Origin: Candidatus Marsarchaeota archaeon
GTDB taxonomy: Archaea > Micrarchaeota > Micrarchaeia > Micrarchaeales > Micrarchaeaceae
Assembly (NCBI GenBank): GCA_023473665.1
Contig: JAMCYM010000002.1
Location: forward strand, 186,001 to 250,000
Length of the DNA stretch: 64,000 nucleotides
Direction: 5' to 3'
Both the position numbers and the translations under genes were made by a program. The notes below the pieces were generated by a model. It saw nothing but the letters and a program-made list of their open reading frames with translations, had not been told where the DNA came from and ran no database searches. The first letter of the stretch is position 1. Each line of letters opens with the position of its first letter. Positions 43,552 through 52,953 of the stretch are shown here, piece after piece.

Positions 43552-46500
43552 TTGCCTAAAAGCGTGCCGCCAAAACCGCGCAGTCGCGCGCAGAGCGCAG
43601 TAGAGTATCTTGTGACGTACGGCTGGGCCATGCTGCTCATCGGCGTCGTCATCTCGCTTCTTTACCTTTATCTGATAGTGCCTGGCGTAGTGGCATCGAA
43701 CTCGTGCAGCTTCCTGTCCGGAGCATACTGCGTGGACCTTGTCCTCGGCTCCAACGTCACAACCCATTCATCGGTCATGGCTCTATTCATAACGAACACG
43801 CAGCCGTACCCGATAAAGGACCCGTCGCTCTATACGAGCATAAACGGCGTCAACAGCACTGTATCGGAATGCAAGCCGGATTACGTGCTTGCAGGCGGCT
43901 CAATGATTTGCAGCCTGCCAATCACCCAGACAACGACCCTCGGGCAGTTCCTGTCCGGTGACTTATACCTTAACGCAACTTATTGCGGGCTCTCATCAAC
44001 TCCAGGCACGTGCGTGCAGGCGCCAAACGAGACCTACAAGGGCAGCTTCGGCACGCATGCACAGCCCCTTGTCTCGACGTCATCTTCAATAACGCTTACT
44101 GCTGTGAACACAACCCATCCTGGCAATCCAGCCGATGGCGCGGAGGATCCCCTCACGGCTACTGTCAAGCTGCTCGGCTATCCGCTGTCCGGCGCCACTG
44201 TGAACTTCACAGCTGCATTCCAGAGCAACGGCACCAATGCCGTGCCGCCGTATTCGCTTGAATCGCAGTATGCCACAACAGGCCCCAACGGCGTTGCGAG
44301 CGACTACATAGCGGGCACTACAGTAGGCAACGTCATCGTTACCGCATACTATGCGGGGCTCACCTCGAACGCGCTCATAACCTTCGTGCCCGTAACCAAG
44401 GTGACGTTCTCAGTCTCTACGGCTTCGGCGCTATCCGGCAGCGCCGCAACCCTTGCAACGATAGACGGCACCAACTACGATTACAACCAGCTTACTTCCA
44501 CCACATTCGACTGGGGCTGCGGCACTACGCATACCTATTCTTTCGTTAGCACTCCCTCAATCAGCACCGGCACGCGCCTGTCCTTCCAGCACGACGTGAT
44601 AAATGGAGTTACATACTCGTCTTCATCAGGCACCATTACAGTAAACTGCGCGCTCTACAACCAGACGCAAACTGCGGTATACCAGACGCAGTACGAGTAC
44701 ATACCGTCGATAAACCCATCCAGCGGCGGCACAGTGTCACCGACACAGGGATGGTATGCGGTCGATTCTGGTTTCAGGTTGAGCGAAACGGCCGCAGCTA
44801 ACTACACATTCAAGAACTGGACAGGCACCGGCGTAGGCAGCTACACTGGCACGCTGCCGAGCCCTGCAGTGCTGATGGGCGGCCCTGTGACTGAGACCGC
44901 GAACTACTACGCTCCTGTTACGATCACGCTTGCGAATCCTTCGCTCAGCGGCACCTCCAACACGATAGTGACGGTAGACGGCGTTGCGTACAATGCGACG
45001 CAGCTGCCTGCCGCTATAACAGCAAGCTACGGCTCTATAATAACGTACAGCTACAGCTCTACCATCGCTGGCTCAACCGGCACCCAGTATGTCAATCCTA
45101 CAGTGAGCGGCTGCGGCGTAAGTTCCGCGAGCGGCTCATTCTCCGCTACGGGCTCGTGCACCCTCAGCGCCTCGTACACTACACAATACTACCTGACGAT
45201 GGCGGCCTCACCGAGCTCCGACGGCACAGTCTCGCCCTCCAGCGCATGGTACAACTCAGGCTCGCCTGTTACAATAAGCGAGACTCCCAACTCTAACTAC
45301 ATATTCCAGAGCTGGTCAGGCAGCGGCACCGGCAGCTACTCCGGCACGACGGCCAGCACCGGCATAACTATGAGCGCGCCGATAACCGAGACTGCGGACT
45401 ACGAGGCGCCGCTCACCATGACATTCGCCTCATCGTCGCTGACCGGCTCGACGGCCAACGTGGTCGAGGTCAACAACGTATATTACACAGCCTCGCAGCT
45501 CCCGGCCAGCATCTCGGTGGCCCCCGGCTCCACTGTCACATACTCATACGCATCGACCTTGTCTGGCGGCACGGGCACGCAGTACATCACGCCAACAGTG
45601 AGCGGCTGCGGCCAGACGAGCGCATCTGGCAGCTTCACTGCCAGCTCGGCCTGCACCGTCACTGGCTCGTACACCACGCAGTACCAGCTCACGATGGCTG
45701 GAGTGAGCCCATCAGGCGCTGGCACTGTCACGCCTGCGGCAGGCACCTACTGGTACAATTCCGGCTCTGCGGTGACCATAAGCGAGACGCCCTCCGGCAG
45801 CTACACGTTCAATGACTGGACGGGAAGCGGCACGGGCAGCTACACGGGCACCTCGGCGAGCACGAGCATAACGATGAGCGCCCCGATCACAGAAACGGCG
45901 AACTACTACACCTCGGTGACGGTCACCTTCACATCGTCGTCCATGACCGGCACCTCAGGCACTGTGGTGACGGTCGACGGCACGGCCTACACAGCCTCGC
46001 AGCTCCCGGCCAGCATACCGGTGACATACGGTTCTACAGTGACATACTCATACACGTCGCCTGTTTCTGGCGCATCGGGCACGCAGTACGCATACTCGTC
46101 GCTGAGCGGCTGCGGCCAGACGGCGCAGAGCGGCAGCTTCTCAGCAACGTCGGCCTGCACCGTCACTGGCTCGTACACTACCCAATATTATCTCACCATG
46201 GCGGTGAGTCCTTCTGGAGGCGGAACCGCCTCTCCATCCAGCGGCTGGTACAACTCCGGCTCTGCGGTGACGATAAGCGAGACTCCCGCCACGAACTACG
46301 TCTTCAAGAACTGGACGGGCTCAGGGACAGGGTCGTACTCCGGCACGACGGCCAGCACAGGCATAACCATGAGCGCGCCAGTCACCGAGACGGCCAACTA
46401 TTACGCGCCCGTGGTAATCACGTTCACATCGTCGGCGATGAGCGGCACCTCGGCGAATGTGGTGACGGTCGACGGCACGAACTACGCATACTCGAGCCTC

Positions 46501-49221
46501 CCTGAGGCCCTGACAGTGCCCTACGGCTCCACTGTCACATACTCATACACTTCGCCTGTTTCTGGCGCGTCAGGCACCCAGTATGTATATTCGTCGCTCA
46601 GCGGCTGCTCCCAGACGGCGCAAAGCGGCAGCTTCACCGCAACATCGACATGCACGATAACCGCATCATACCTTACTCAGTACTACCTCACGATGGCCGT
46701 GAGCCCGTCAGGCGGCGGCACAGTGACGCCCTCCAGCGGCTGGTACAACAGCGGCGCGAGCGTGGGCATAAGCGAAAGCCCATCGACGAACTACGTCTTC
46801 GACACCTGGACATGCACAGGCACGGGCTGCTACTCCAGCACCGGCACGAGCACGACCATAACGATGAACAACCCCATCACAGAAACGGCAACCTACTACG
46901 CGCCCGTCACGATAACGTTCACTTCCTCTGCAATGTCCGGAACCTCCGGCACAGTGGTCACGGTCGACGGCACTGGAGTGGCATACTCCAGCTTCCCATA
47001 CTCGATAACCGTGCCGTACAGTTCATCGGTGGCATACTCATACTCATCGCCCATAGCAGGCGCGTCAGGCACGCAATACGTTTATTCGTCGGTGAGCGGC
47101 TGCGGCCAGTCTGCGCAGTCCAACAGCTTCAGCGCGACATCAGCATGCACGGTGACCGCCTCGTACACTACCCAATACTATCTCACCATGGCTGTAAGTC
47201 CCTCAGGCGGCGGCACCGTCACACCAGCGAGCGCCTGGTACAACAGCGGCTCTGCTGTCACGATAAGCGAAACGCCTGCGACGAACTACGTCTTCGAAGA
47301 CTGGGCAGGCAGCGGCACCGGCAGCTACTCCGGCACAACGGCCAGCACAGGCATAACCATGAGCGCACCTATAACGGAGACGGCGACCTACTATCCGCCA
47401 CCCACGCTAACGTTCACCTCGTCCAGCATGTCAGGCACCTCGGCAACGGTCGTCACGGTCGATGGTACTAACATCGCCTATTCAAGCTTCCCGTACTCGA
47501 TAATCGTGCCCTACGGCAGCACGGTCACATACGCGTATTCGTCGCCCATTGCGGGCGCATCGGGAACGCAGTATGCCTATTCTTCGCTCAGCGGCTGCAG
47601 CCAAACCGCGCAGTCAGGCAGCTTCAGCGCGACATCTACCTGCACGGTGACAGCATCATATACCACCCAGTACTACCTTACGATGGCGGGCGTCAGCCCC
47701 TCCGGAGCAGGCAGTGTCTCTCCTGCAAGCGCATGGTACAACAGCGGCTCCGGAGTCACCATAAGCGAAAGTCCTGCGACGAACTATGTTTTCAAGAACT
47801 GGACAGGCTCGGGAACAGGATCGTATTCGGGCACCACCGCCAGCACCTCGATAACCATGAGCGCCCCGATCACCGAGACGGCCAACTACTATGCGCCGGT
47901 GACGATAACGTTCGCTTCGTCCAGTATGTCAGGAACATCCGCTACGGTGGTCACGGCAGACAGCACCAACTATGCCTATTCACAGCTCCCAGTAAGCATC
48001 ACAGTGTCGTACGGCAGCACGGTCACATACTCTTATGCGTCTTCTGTGGCAGGCGGCAGCGGCACACAGTATGCCTATTCGTCGCTGAGCGGCTGCGGCC
48101 AGACGGCGCAGTCGGGCAGCTTCAGTGCGACGTCCACCTGCACGGTCACTGGCTCGTACACCACCCAGTACTACCTCACGATGGCGGTCAGCCCCTCAGG
48201 CAGTGGCTCAGTCTCTCCAGGCAGCGGCTGGTATAACAGCGGCTCAGGTGTTGGAATAACGGCATCTCCAAGCAGCGGTTACTCCTTCAATGACTGGACA
48301 GGCAGCGGCACCGGCAGCTATTCCGGCACCACATCCAGCACCAGCATAACTATGGGTGCGCCAATCACAGAAACCGCATACTACCTCACGTGCACCGGTA
48401 CAAATTCCACTACAATAACGAGCTACTGGTCAGTTACAGCGCCAGCTTCTGCTACTGTATCTTACACAATGTATGGAGGAGGAAGCGGCGGCAGCTCCTC
48501 CACCGACGCAGGCAGTTCAGGAAGCGAAAGCACTGGCTCTTTCAATATCGCTGCAGGGCAAACTTTAACAGTTTATGTCGGAGGTGGCGGAGGCGGTAGC
48601 AGTGGCGGAGGCGGTGGCGGAGGCGGAAGCGGCTATTATGGTGGGGGTGGTGGAGGCTATGGCCAAGGCGCTGGTGGTGGAAGCTCTGCAATACTTGTTG
48701 CAGGAAGTGTTACAGCATGTGCTAATGGGGGCCCAGGTTATCCTACTTGCATTGGAGGAGCCAAAACCTGTACTTCCCCTGGCGGCGGTACATGCAGCAG
48801 CGGTGGAACTGGAGGAACTGTCGAGTTTTTTAATACGCGTACTGGTGCAATAACTTACAGTAATGGGTATACAGGGGGCTTTAATTCCGGTGGCAACGGA
48901 GTAGATACTTATAGTCCGGGAGTTGGTGGTTATGGAGGGTCAGGTGGCACAGGGGGAAATGGAGAGCCTGCCACTTCCGGCGACAGTGCCGCTGGAGGGG
49001 GAGGGGGCTACGGTGGAGGCGGTGGAGGTAGCAGTAATAGCGCCAACGCTGCTGGCGGAAGCGGCGGGAGCAACGGTGGCAATGGAGTGGAACCTGCGCT
49101 ATCTGGCTATCCGGGCGGAGTCGGCACAGGTGGCGACACCGGGGAATACGGTTCACCGTGGGTTGGTGGTAATGGTGGTAGCGTATCGCTCAACTGGACA
49201 GGTTCTTCATGCCCTGTATGA
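43552..49221 (+). CDS. Giant pilin-anchored adhesin with ~8 InlB-like repeats and glycine-rich tail
   Basis: The 1889-residue protein starts at TTG 43552 with a class III signal peptide (PRSRA before Q-S-A-V-E-Y-L, then a hydrophobic helix ~22-46). The head (~47-200) matches the pilin-like protein at 9943, then comes an Ig-like segment (~190-285). From ~380 to ~1610, about eight repeats carry WYNSGSxVTISE, a W-x-G-SGTGSYSGT turn, TETANYY and YGSTVTYSY motifs of Listeria-Bacteroides-type repeats. The last ~270 residues are a Gly/Ser-rich tail with scattered cysteines. After prepilin processing the helix would hold a long stalk on the cell surface, with the tail as tip. The tail has an alternative at 53813-55141. 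Confidence 0.8.
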   Translation: MPKSVPPKPRSRAQSAVEYLVTYGWAMLLIGVVISLLYLYLIVPGVVASNSCSFLSGAYCVDLVLGSNVTTHSSVMALFITNTQPYPIKDPSLYTSINGVNSTVSECKPDYVLAGGSMICSLPITQTTTLGQFLSGDLYLNATYCGLSSTPGTCVQAPNETYKGSFGTHAQPLVSTSSSITLTAVNTTHPGNPADGAEDPLTATVKLLGYPLSGATVNFTAAFQSNGTNAVPPYSLESQYATTGPNGVASDYIAGTTVGNVIVTAYYAGLTSNALITFVPVTKVTFSVSTASALSGSAATLATIDGTNYDYNQLTSTTFDWGCGTTHTYSFVSTPSISTGTRLSFQHDVINGVTYSSSSGTITVNCALYNQTQTAVYQTQYEYIPSINPSSGGTVSPTQGWYAVDSGFRLSETAAANYTFKNWTGTGVGSYTGTLPSPAVLMGGPVTETANYYAPVTITLANPSLSGTSNTIVTVDGVAYNATQLPAAITASYGSIITYSYSSTIAGSTGTQYVNPTVSGCGVSSASGSFSATGSCTLSASYTTQYYLTMAASPSSDGTVSPSSAWYNSGSPVTISETPNSNYIFQSWSGSGTGSYSGTTASTGITMSAPITETADYEAPLTMTFASSSLTGSTANVVEVNNVYYTASQLPASISVAPGSTVTYSYASTLSGGTGTQYITPTVSGCGQTSASGSFTASSACTVTGSYTTQYQLTMAGVSPSGAGTVTPAAGTYWYNSGSAVTISETPSGSYTFNDWTGSGTGSYTGTSASTSITMSAPITETANYYTSVTVTFTSSSMTGTSGTVVTVDGTAYTASQLPASIPVTYGSTVTYSYTSPVSGASGTQYAYSSLSGCGQTAQSGSFSATSACTVTGSYTTQYYLTMAVSPSGGGTASPSSGWYNSGSAVTISETPATNYVFKNWTGSGTGSYSGTTASTGITMSAPVTETANYYAPVVITFTSSAMSGTSANVVTVDGTNYAYSSLPEALTVPYGSTVTYSYTSPVSGASGTQYVYSSLSGCSQTAQSGSFTATSTCTITASYLTQYYLTMAVSPSGGGTVTPSSGWYNSGASVGISESPSTNYVFDTWTCTGTGCYSSTGTSTTITMNNPITETATYYAPVTITFTSSAMSGTSGTVVTVDGTGVAYSSFPYSITVPYSSSVAYSYSSPIAGASGTQYVYSSVSGCGQSAQSNSFSATSACTVTASYTTQYYLTMAVSPSGGGTVTPASAWYNSGSAVTISETPATNYVFEDWAGSGTGSYSGTTASTGITMSAPITETATYYPPPTLTFTSSSMSGTSATVVTVDGTNIAYSSFPYSIIVPYGSTVTYAYSSPIAGASGTQYAYSSLSGCSQTAQSGSFSATSTCTVTASYTTQYYLTMAGVSPSGAGSVSPASAWYNSGSGVTISESPATNYVFKNWTGSGTGSYSGTTASTSITMSAPITETANYYAPVTITFASSSMSGTSATVVTADSTNYAYSQLPVSITVSYGSTVTYSYASSVAGGSGTQYAYSSLSGCGQTAQSGSFSATSTCTVTGSYTTQYYLTMAVSPSGSGSVSPGSGWYNSGSGVGITASPSSGYSFNDWTGSGTGSYSGTTSSTSITMGAPITETAYYLTCTGTNSTTITSYWSVTAPASATVSYTMYGGGSGGSSSTDAGSSGSESTGSFNIAAGQTLTVYVGGGGGGSSGGGGGGGGSGYYGGGGGGYGQGAGGGSSAILVAGSVTACANGGPGYPTCIGGAKTCTSPGGGTCSSGGTGGTVEFFNTRTGAITYSNGYTGGFNSGGNGVDTYSPGVGGYGGSGGTGGNGEPATSGDSAAGGGGGYGGGGGGSSNSANAAGGSGGSNGGNGVEPALSGYPGGVGTGGDTGEYGSPWVGGNGGSVSLNWTGSSCPV
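44690..48380 (+). repeat. Tandem ~490-500-base repeats inside the adhesin gene
   Basis: Unit starts (the TQY-x-LTMA segment or its first, degenerate form) fall at about 44695, 45184, 45679, 46170, 46677, 47168, 47669 and 48164, giving eight units. Similarity is high at both protein and DNA level, so slippage or unequal recombination could change copy number. Confidence 0.85.
47985..48074 (+). repeat. 90-base identity block, expressed copy
   Basis: Bases 47985-48074 are identical to the complement of 55047-55136 in the silent cassette. Weaker similarity continues for about 300 more bases, then the tails differ entirely. The two copies are inverted and the reading frame is the same in both. 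Confidence 0.9.
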
Positions 49222-49318
49222 ATGTATCTACTTACACGTATTGCTGCATATTGATAAGCACAGTCGTGTCGAGGCCATAAAAACGCCTTGCAAGAGCTCT
49301 GATTGCGATAGTGGTACT

Positions 49319-49420
49319 ATGGCAAGGAGCGCGATGAGCAAGAAAACCAACCCCGGCTTGCTTGTGTTTGAATTCATGAGCCTGTTCTGGGCTGATTCTA
49401 TTTCTATAAATCGATGTTAG
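49319..49420 (+). pseudogene. Truncated copy A of the four-helix protein gene
   Basis: The first ~13 codons and the ~50 bases before them closely match the intact gene at 52954 (MARSAMSKKTNPG). The frame then departs and stops after 33 codons. Truncation lies just before the hairpin that precedes the first ATPase gene. Confidence 0.75.
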
Positions 49421-49445
49421 ATAATTATCAAAAATGATAAGTATC
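49420..49445 (+). repeat. Conserved hairpin before ATPase 1
   Basis: GATAATTATCA, loop AAAA, then TGATAAGTATC form an 11-position stem with one mismatch. The equivalent before ATPase 2 (51363-51388) has the same shape, and the fourth pair is A-T here and G-C there. About 90 further bases downstream are also shared between the two loci. Confidence 0.7.
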
Positions 49446-49580
49446 GGTGCAAGAAAGCCAGGTAGAGGCCTGTGCGGATCACAGATATTATGCCTATCAG
49501 CATTATTCTCTGGAAAATAATATCTTGTCGGCAGTGGGGGAATCCGCAAAGGCAGGTAGAAAGAACTGCCTTAACCAAAG

Positions 49581-49629
49581 CCTTATATATTTATCTTTAT
49601 TAATACATAATAAAGATTTATTAATAAAG
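49581..49629 (+). promoter_or_regulatory. Promoter with two palindromes before ATPase 1
   Basis: A TATA-like ccttatatatttat run is followed by TCTTTATTA-(5)-TAATAAAGA (49594-49616) and the palindrome TTTATTAATAAA (49617-49628), ending at the ATG. Both could bind a dimeric repressor. Confidence 0.55.
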
Positions 49630-51108
49630 ATGATAGGGATGGAGGGCGGAACAAGCTTTGTCGATCGCACCATGGAACTTGCCGCGCTTGGTGATGCCTA
49701 TTCAAGGAAGTCGTCCTTGGTGGTGATATACGGCCGGCGAAGGCTCGGCAAGACCTCGCTCGTTAAGCGGTTCATGGAGGGCAGGCGCGGAGTGTACTTC
49801 CTGTTCACCAAAGAACCGGAGCATGACCAGCTCTACAGGCTAGCGAGGGCAGTAGGCAAGGCGATTGGGAGCAGAAGGCTGGAAGACTTCGGAGCGTCGA
49901 GCTTCGAGGACCTGTTCGCAGAAATAGGCGAATCCTGCAAGAGCGAAAAGCTGGTGCTGGCGCTCGATGAATTCCCATACCTAGCAAGCCAGGATCCTAC
50001 TATACCGTCAATCTTCCAGAAGATATGGGACGAGTACCTGAAAGGCTCGAATGTTATGCTTGTGCTGACAGGCTCGAGCGTGGGCATGATGCGCAGCGAG
50101 GTGCTTAGCTATTCCGCGCCGCTGTACGGCAGGGCCACAGCCATACTTCACCTTAAGCAGATGGGCTTCAAGGACGTGAGCGCGCTGATGCCGGCAGGCA
50201 TGGGTTTCGAGGACAGGCTTATGCTGTACTTCATGTTCGGCGGCGTGCCGGCATATTATGCTGCGCTCTACCAAGGAGGCAAGGCGAAGAGCTATACGAT
50301 AGAAAGGGCTATGGAAGCGGTTCTGGCCGAAGGCGCCATATTCGCAGAAGAGCCGTCCGTCATGCTTTCGGAAGAGGTTACGAACGATGCAAGGTATCTC
50401 ATAATACTGTCGCTGCTTGCAGAGGGCGTCAACAAGCCGAGCGAGATCGCATCAAGGCTGAATATAGCGCAGAGCAACCTCCAGAAGTATCTTACCGTGC
50501 TGGAAGGCATAGGCGTAGTAGAGAGGGAATTTCCTGTGACAGAAGCTAGGAAGAGCAGGTCGAAACGCGGCATCTACGCCATAAGCGACAATTTTACGTT
50601 CTTCTATTTTTACGTACTTAGGAAGATAACGGCAGATTTACGTGCACAGCCAGCTCAGGCCGCAATTGAGGCAATCAACTTGCTCGGGCGCGCAGCTCCT
50701 AAAAGATTCGAGCTGCTTGTGCGCGAGGTGGTGTGGTCGCTCTCCGGCAGCGGCAGCCTTCCATTCACCGCCTTCAGCGTAGGAAGATGGTGGGGGCGCA
50801 ACCATAGCAAACCAAAAGGGAAGGACGAGGAGGAGATAGACATAATGGCGCTGAACCCCGAAACCAGGGATATGCTGGTTGGCGAGGCCGAATGGCGGAA
50901 CAGAAAGATGGACATTTCCGATTACATGTCATTGAAAGAGAAAGCCAAAGCAGTAGAATGGAATGATGGCGACAGGAGCGTTTATTACGCGCTCTTCTCA
51001 AAGGCAGGCTTCACAGAAGGCATGGAAAAGATGGCGAAAGAAGAGGGCGTGATGCTCTTCGACCTCGATGCTATTGAGCGCGCGCTTGCTGGCAAGAGCA
51101 CTGCATGA
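49630..51108 (+). CDS. Archaeal ATPase_2-type ATPase with DUF234-like nuclease-fold C-terminus
   Basis: The 492-residue protein has Walker A GRRRLGKT (35-42), Walker B LVLALDEFPYL, an arginine-rich sensor region (LTGSSVGMM, then SAPLYGRATAIL) and a winged helix (KPSEIASRLNIAQSNLQKYL). Its C-terminal part contains DEEEIDIMAL ... VGEAEWRNRKM, the D/E-x-K-like core of DUF234. These STAND-related ATPases are expanded in archaea; their function is poorly known, often linked to mobile DNA or regulation. ATG 49630 was chosen over a frame from 49447 because palindromes and TATA lie between. A stem-loop overlaps its stop. Confidence 0.8.
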   Translation: MIGMEGGTSFVDRTMELAALGDAYSRKSSLVVIYGRRRLGKTSLVKRFMEGRRGVYFLFTKEPEHDQLYRLARAVGKAIGSRRLEDFGASSFEDLFAEIGESCKSEKLVLALDEFPYLASQDPTIPSIFQKIWDEYLKGSNVMLVLTGSSVGMMRSEVLSYSAPLYGRATAILHLKQMGFKDVSALMPAGMGFEDRLMLYFMFGGVPAYYAALYQGGKAKSYTIERAMEAVLAEGAIFAEEPSVMLSEEVTNDARYLIILSLLAEGVNKPSEIASRLNIAQSNLQKYLTVLEGIGVVEREFPVTEARKSRSKRGIYAISDNFTFFYFYVLRKITADLRAQPAQAAIEAINLLGRAAPKRFELLVREVVWSLSGSGSLPFTAFSVGRWWGRNHSKPKGKDEEEIDIMALNPETRDMLVGEAEWRNRKMDISDYMSLKEKAKAVEWNDGDRSVYYALFSKAGFTEGMEKMAKEEGVMLFDLDAIERALAGKSTA

Positions 51109-51129
51109 TTATCCTGCCGTTGGATAATC
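51107..51129. terminator. Hairpin at the end of ATPase 1
   Basis: GATTATCC, a 7-base loop and GGATAATC form a perfect eight-pair stem starting inside the TGA stop codon. There is no T-run after it, so it may stabilise or process the transcript rather than terminate it. Confidence 0.45.
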
Positions 51130-51259
51130 CTATGGATGGATAAATTGCAGCACGGAAGCATCTCCGCCTTGGCTAAGTGCTCATGGGGCTTTCCGATCCG
51201 GTGAGAATGCAGCAAGCCTTAAAAACCTTGCCAGAGTGCTATATGCGAAGAGTGATGGG

Positions 51260-51352
51260 ATGGCAAGGAGCGCGATGAGCAGAAAAACCAACCCCAGCGT
51301 GCTTGTACTGAACTTGTGGGCGCCTGTCCTGAAGCTGTTTCGCATCCATTAG
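51260..51352 (+). pseudogene. Truncated copy B of the four-helix protein gene
   Basis: The frame reads MARSAMSRKTNPSV then diverges and ends after 30 codons. Upstream, 'gccttaaaaaccttgccagag' is closely related to the region before the intact gene at 52954, indicating that promoter and start were copied together. The next ATPase module begins right after. Confidence 0.72.
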
Positions 51353-51362
51353 ATTAACGCTA

Positions 51363-51388
51363 GATGCTTATCAAAAATGATAGGCATC
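51363..51388 (+). repeat. Conserved hairpin before ATPase 2
   Basis: GATGCTTATCA, loop AAAA, TGATAGGCATC: 11 pairs with one T-G. It corresponds to the hairpin at 49420-49445, with a base-pair-preserving difference. Confidence 0.7.
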
Positions 51389-51580
51389 GATACACGGGAA
51401 AGTCAGGTAGGGGTCGGCACAGGAAAGCCTTAAACATTATGCCTGTCAGCATTATCCTCCGAAAAATAATATTTCGTGGGCAGCGGATGGATAGAGCGAA
51501 ATTTTACAACAATGCTATCCATCTATTGGTGTCATGTGAGTACGAAAGATTTAAATATTCGTACTGTTGAAGTACCTATT

Positions 51581-52837
51581 ATGGAGATAGGCAGCGCGCT
51601 CACCGACCTTAACGACTGGTGGCTCGACGGCAGTATCAGCGACAGCCTGGCCAAAAGCTACAGGAGGCACGCGTTCGCAGAATTCAGGCGGCTTTTCGAT
51701 GCATACCGGGAGGTTTTGGTCATCACAGGGCTCAGGAGGGTGGGCAAGACCACCATCATCTACCAGCAGATATCCGACCTGCTGAAGGAGCACGCGCCCC
51801 GTGAAATACTGTACTTCACGTTCGACTACGGGGCCGTGCCAATAACGGACATACTCGATGCCTACAGGAAGCTCACTGACGTGGATTGGAAGCACCAGAA
51901 ATTCTTCCTCTTCCTAGACGAGGTCCAGAAGCTCGCCGGATGGAGCTCGCAGGTGAAGATGCTCTACGATTCTTTCCCCAACATAAAGATCGTGGTTTCC
52001 GGGTCAGCCTCCCTCGAGCTGGAAAAGGGGGCTGCCGACAACCTTGCGGGCCGCCATTTCCTGGTGGGCATCAAGCCACTCTCGCTGATCGAGTTCTATG
52101 AGCTGAAGCATGAGAGGCACATCGAGAGGCCGGCCCTGTTCAGGGACGAGCTGGACGCAGAAGTGGACGCGTATATAACGAAGCCATTTCCCGAAACGGT
52201 AAAATGGAGGAGCTATAGGGATGTGGCCGCATACGTGCGCGAAAATGTCGTTTCCAAGATAGTGAGGTCCGACCTGCCCGATTCGTTCAAGGGCGTGAAT
52301 TTCTTCCTGCTGGAGAAGATGCTGGATGTTTTTTACTCCAATCCGGGCATGCTGCTCAGCGTGGACGAGAACGTGAAGGCATTCGGCGTGAGCAAGACCA
52401 CTTTCGAAAACCACCTCTTCTTCCTCGATTTTGCGAAGCTCATAAGGATCGTAGGCAACTTCAGGGGTTCGACGGTGGCCGCGTCGAGGAAAGGAAAGAA
52501 GGTATATCCGTATGATATTTCGCTCGCATTGGCGTTCAACCCTGACATAGGCGCGGGCAGCATACTGGAGACCAAGGTGGCCTCTGTTCTGGCTGCAAAG
52601 GCATACTGGCGGCATGCCGACGCAGAGGTCGATTTCGTAGTTTCAGACAGGCACAGGAAAGTAGGCGTAGAGGTCAAAGCGTCAAAAAATTTCAGCAAAT
52701 CTGATCTCTCCGGGCTGCACAGGCTGTCTGATAGGTTCGGGATGCGAGAGGTGTTGATTTACCGGGGGAATACTGGAAGAAGCGGCAGGGTCCGCCTTAT
52801 AAATTTTACCGATTTTCTGATTAAGGAAGGGCTGTGA
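51581..52837 (+). CDS. AAA_14 / DUF4143-type ATPase
   Basis: From ATG 51581 the 418-residue protein has Walker A GLRRVGKT (50-57), Walker B FFLFLDEVQKL, a sensor-like VVSGSASLELEKG and a second half typical of DUF4143 (SKTTFENHLFFLDFAKLI, then DAEVDFVVSDRHRKVGVEVKAS with a D-x-n-E-x-K nuclease-like core). It is a different family from ATPase 1, although both are preceded by the same ~200-base module. A TATA-like agatttaaatatt run (~51547-51559) lies ~25 bases ahead, so the message is probably leaderless; the frame from 51476 is rejected for that reason. Confidence 0.8.
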   Translation: MEIGSALTDLNDWWLDGSISDSLAKSYRRHAFAEFRRLFDAYREVLVITGLRRVGKTTIIYQQISDLLKEHAPREILYFTFDYGAVPITDILDAYRKLTDVDWKHQKFFLFLDEVQKLAGWSSQVKMLYDSFPNIKIVVSGSASLELEKGAADNLAGRHFLVGIKPLSLIEFYELKHERHIERPALFRDELDAEVDAYITKPFPETVKWRSYRDVAAYVRENVVSKIVRSDLPDSFKGVNFFLLEKMLDVFYSNPGMLLSVDENVKAFGVSKTTFENHLFFLDFAKLIRIVGNFRGSTVAASRKGKKVYPYDISLALAFNPDIGAGSILETKVASVLAAKAYWRHADAEVDFVVSDRHRKVGVEVKASKNFSKSDLSGLHRLSDRFGMREVLIYRGNTGRSGRVRLINFTDFLIKEGL

Positions 52838-52853
52838 GTGCAGGTGCCTGTCT

Positions 52854-52867
52854 GCAATCATGATTGC
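52854..52867. repeat. 14-base palindrome after ATPase 2
   Basis: GCAATCATGATTGC is a perfect palindrome about 20 bases after the ATPase 2 stop. It could be a protein-binding site or part of a transcript end. Confidence 0.4.
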
Positions 52868-52953
52868 GTTACCCAAAGCCGCCACAAGGCATGCGTGCGT
52901 CACAGGGCAAGCCTTAAAAGCCTTGCCAGAGCTCTGATTGCGATAGTGGTATT

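Noticed and set aside
46650-48236. Other-frame open stretches within the adhesin repeats and glycine-rich tail
   Set aside because: They are His/Arg-rich by-products of the repeated GC-biased sequence and recur with each repeat.
49447-49629. N-terminal extension of ATPase 1
   Set aside because: This stretch carries the conserved non-coding module, TATA box and palindromes; the family normally starts near FVDRTMEL.
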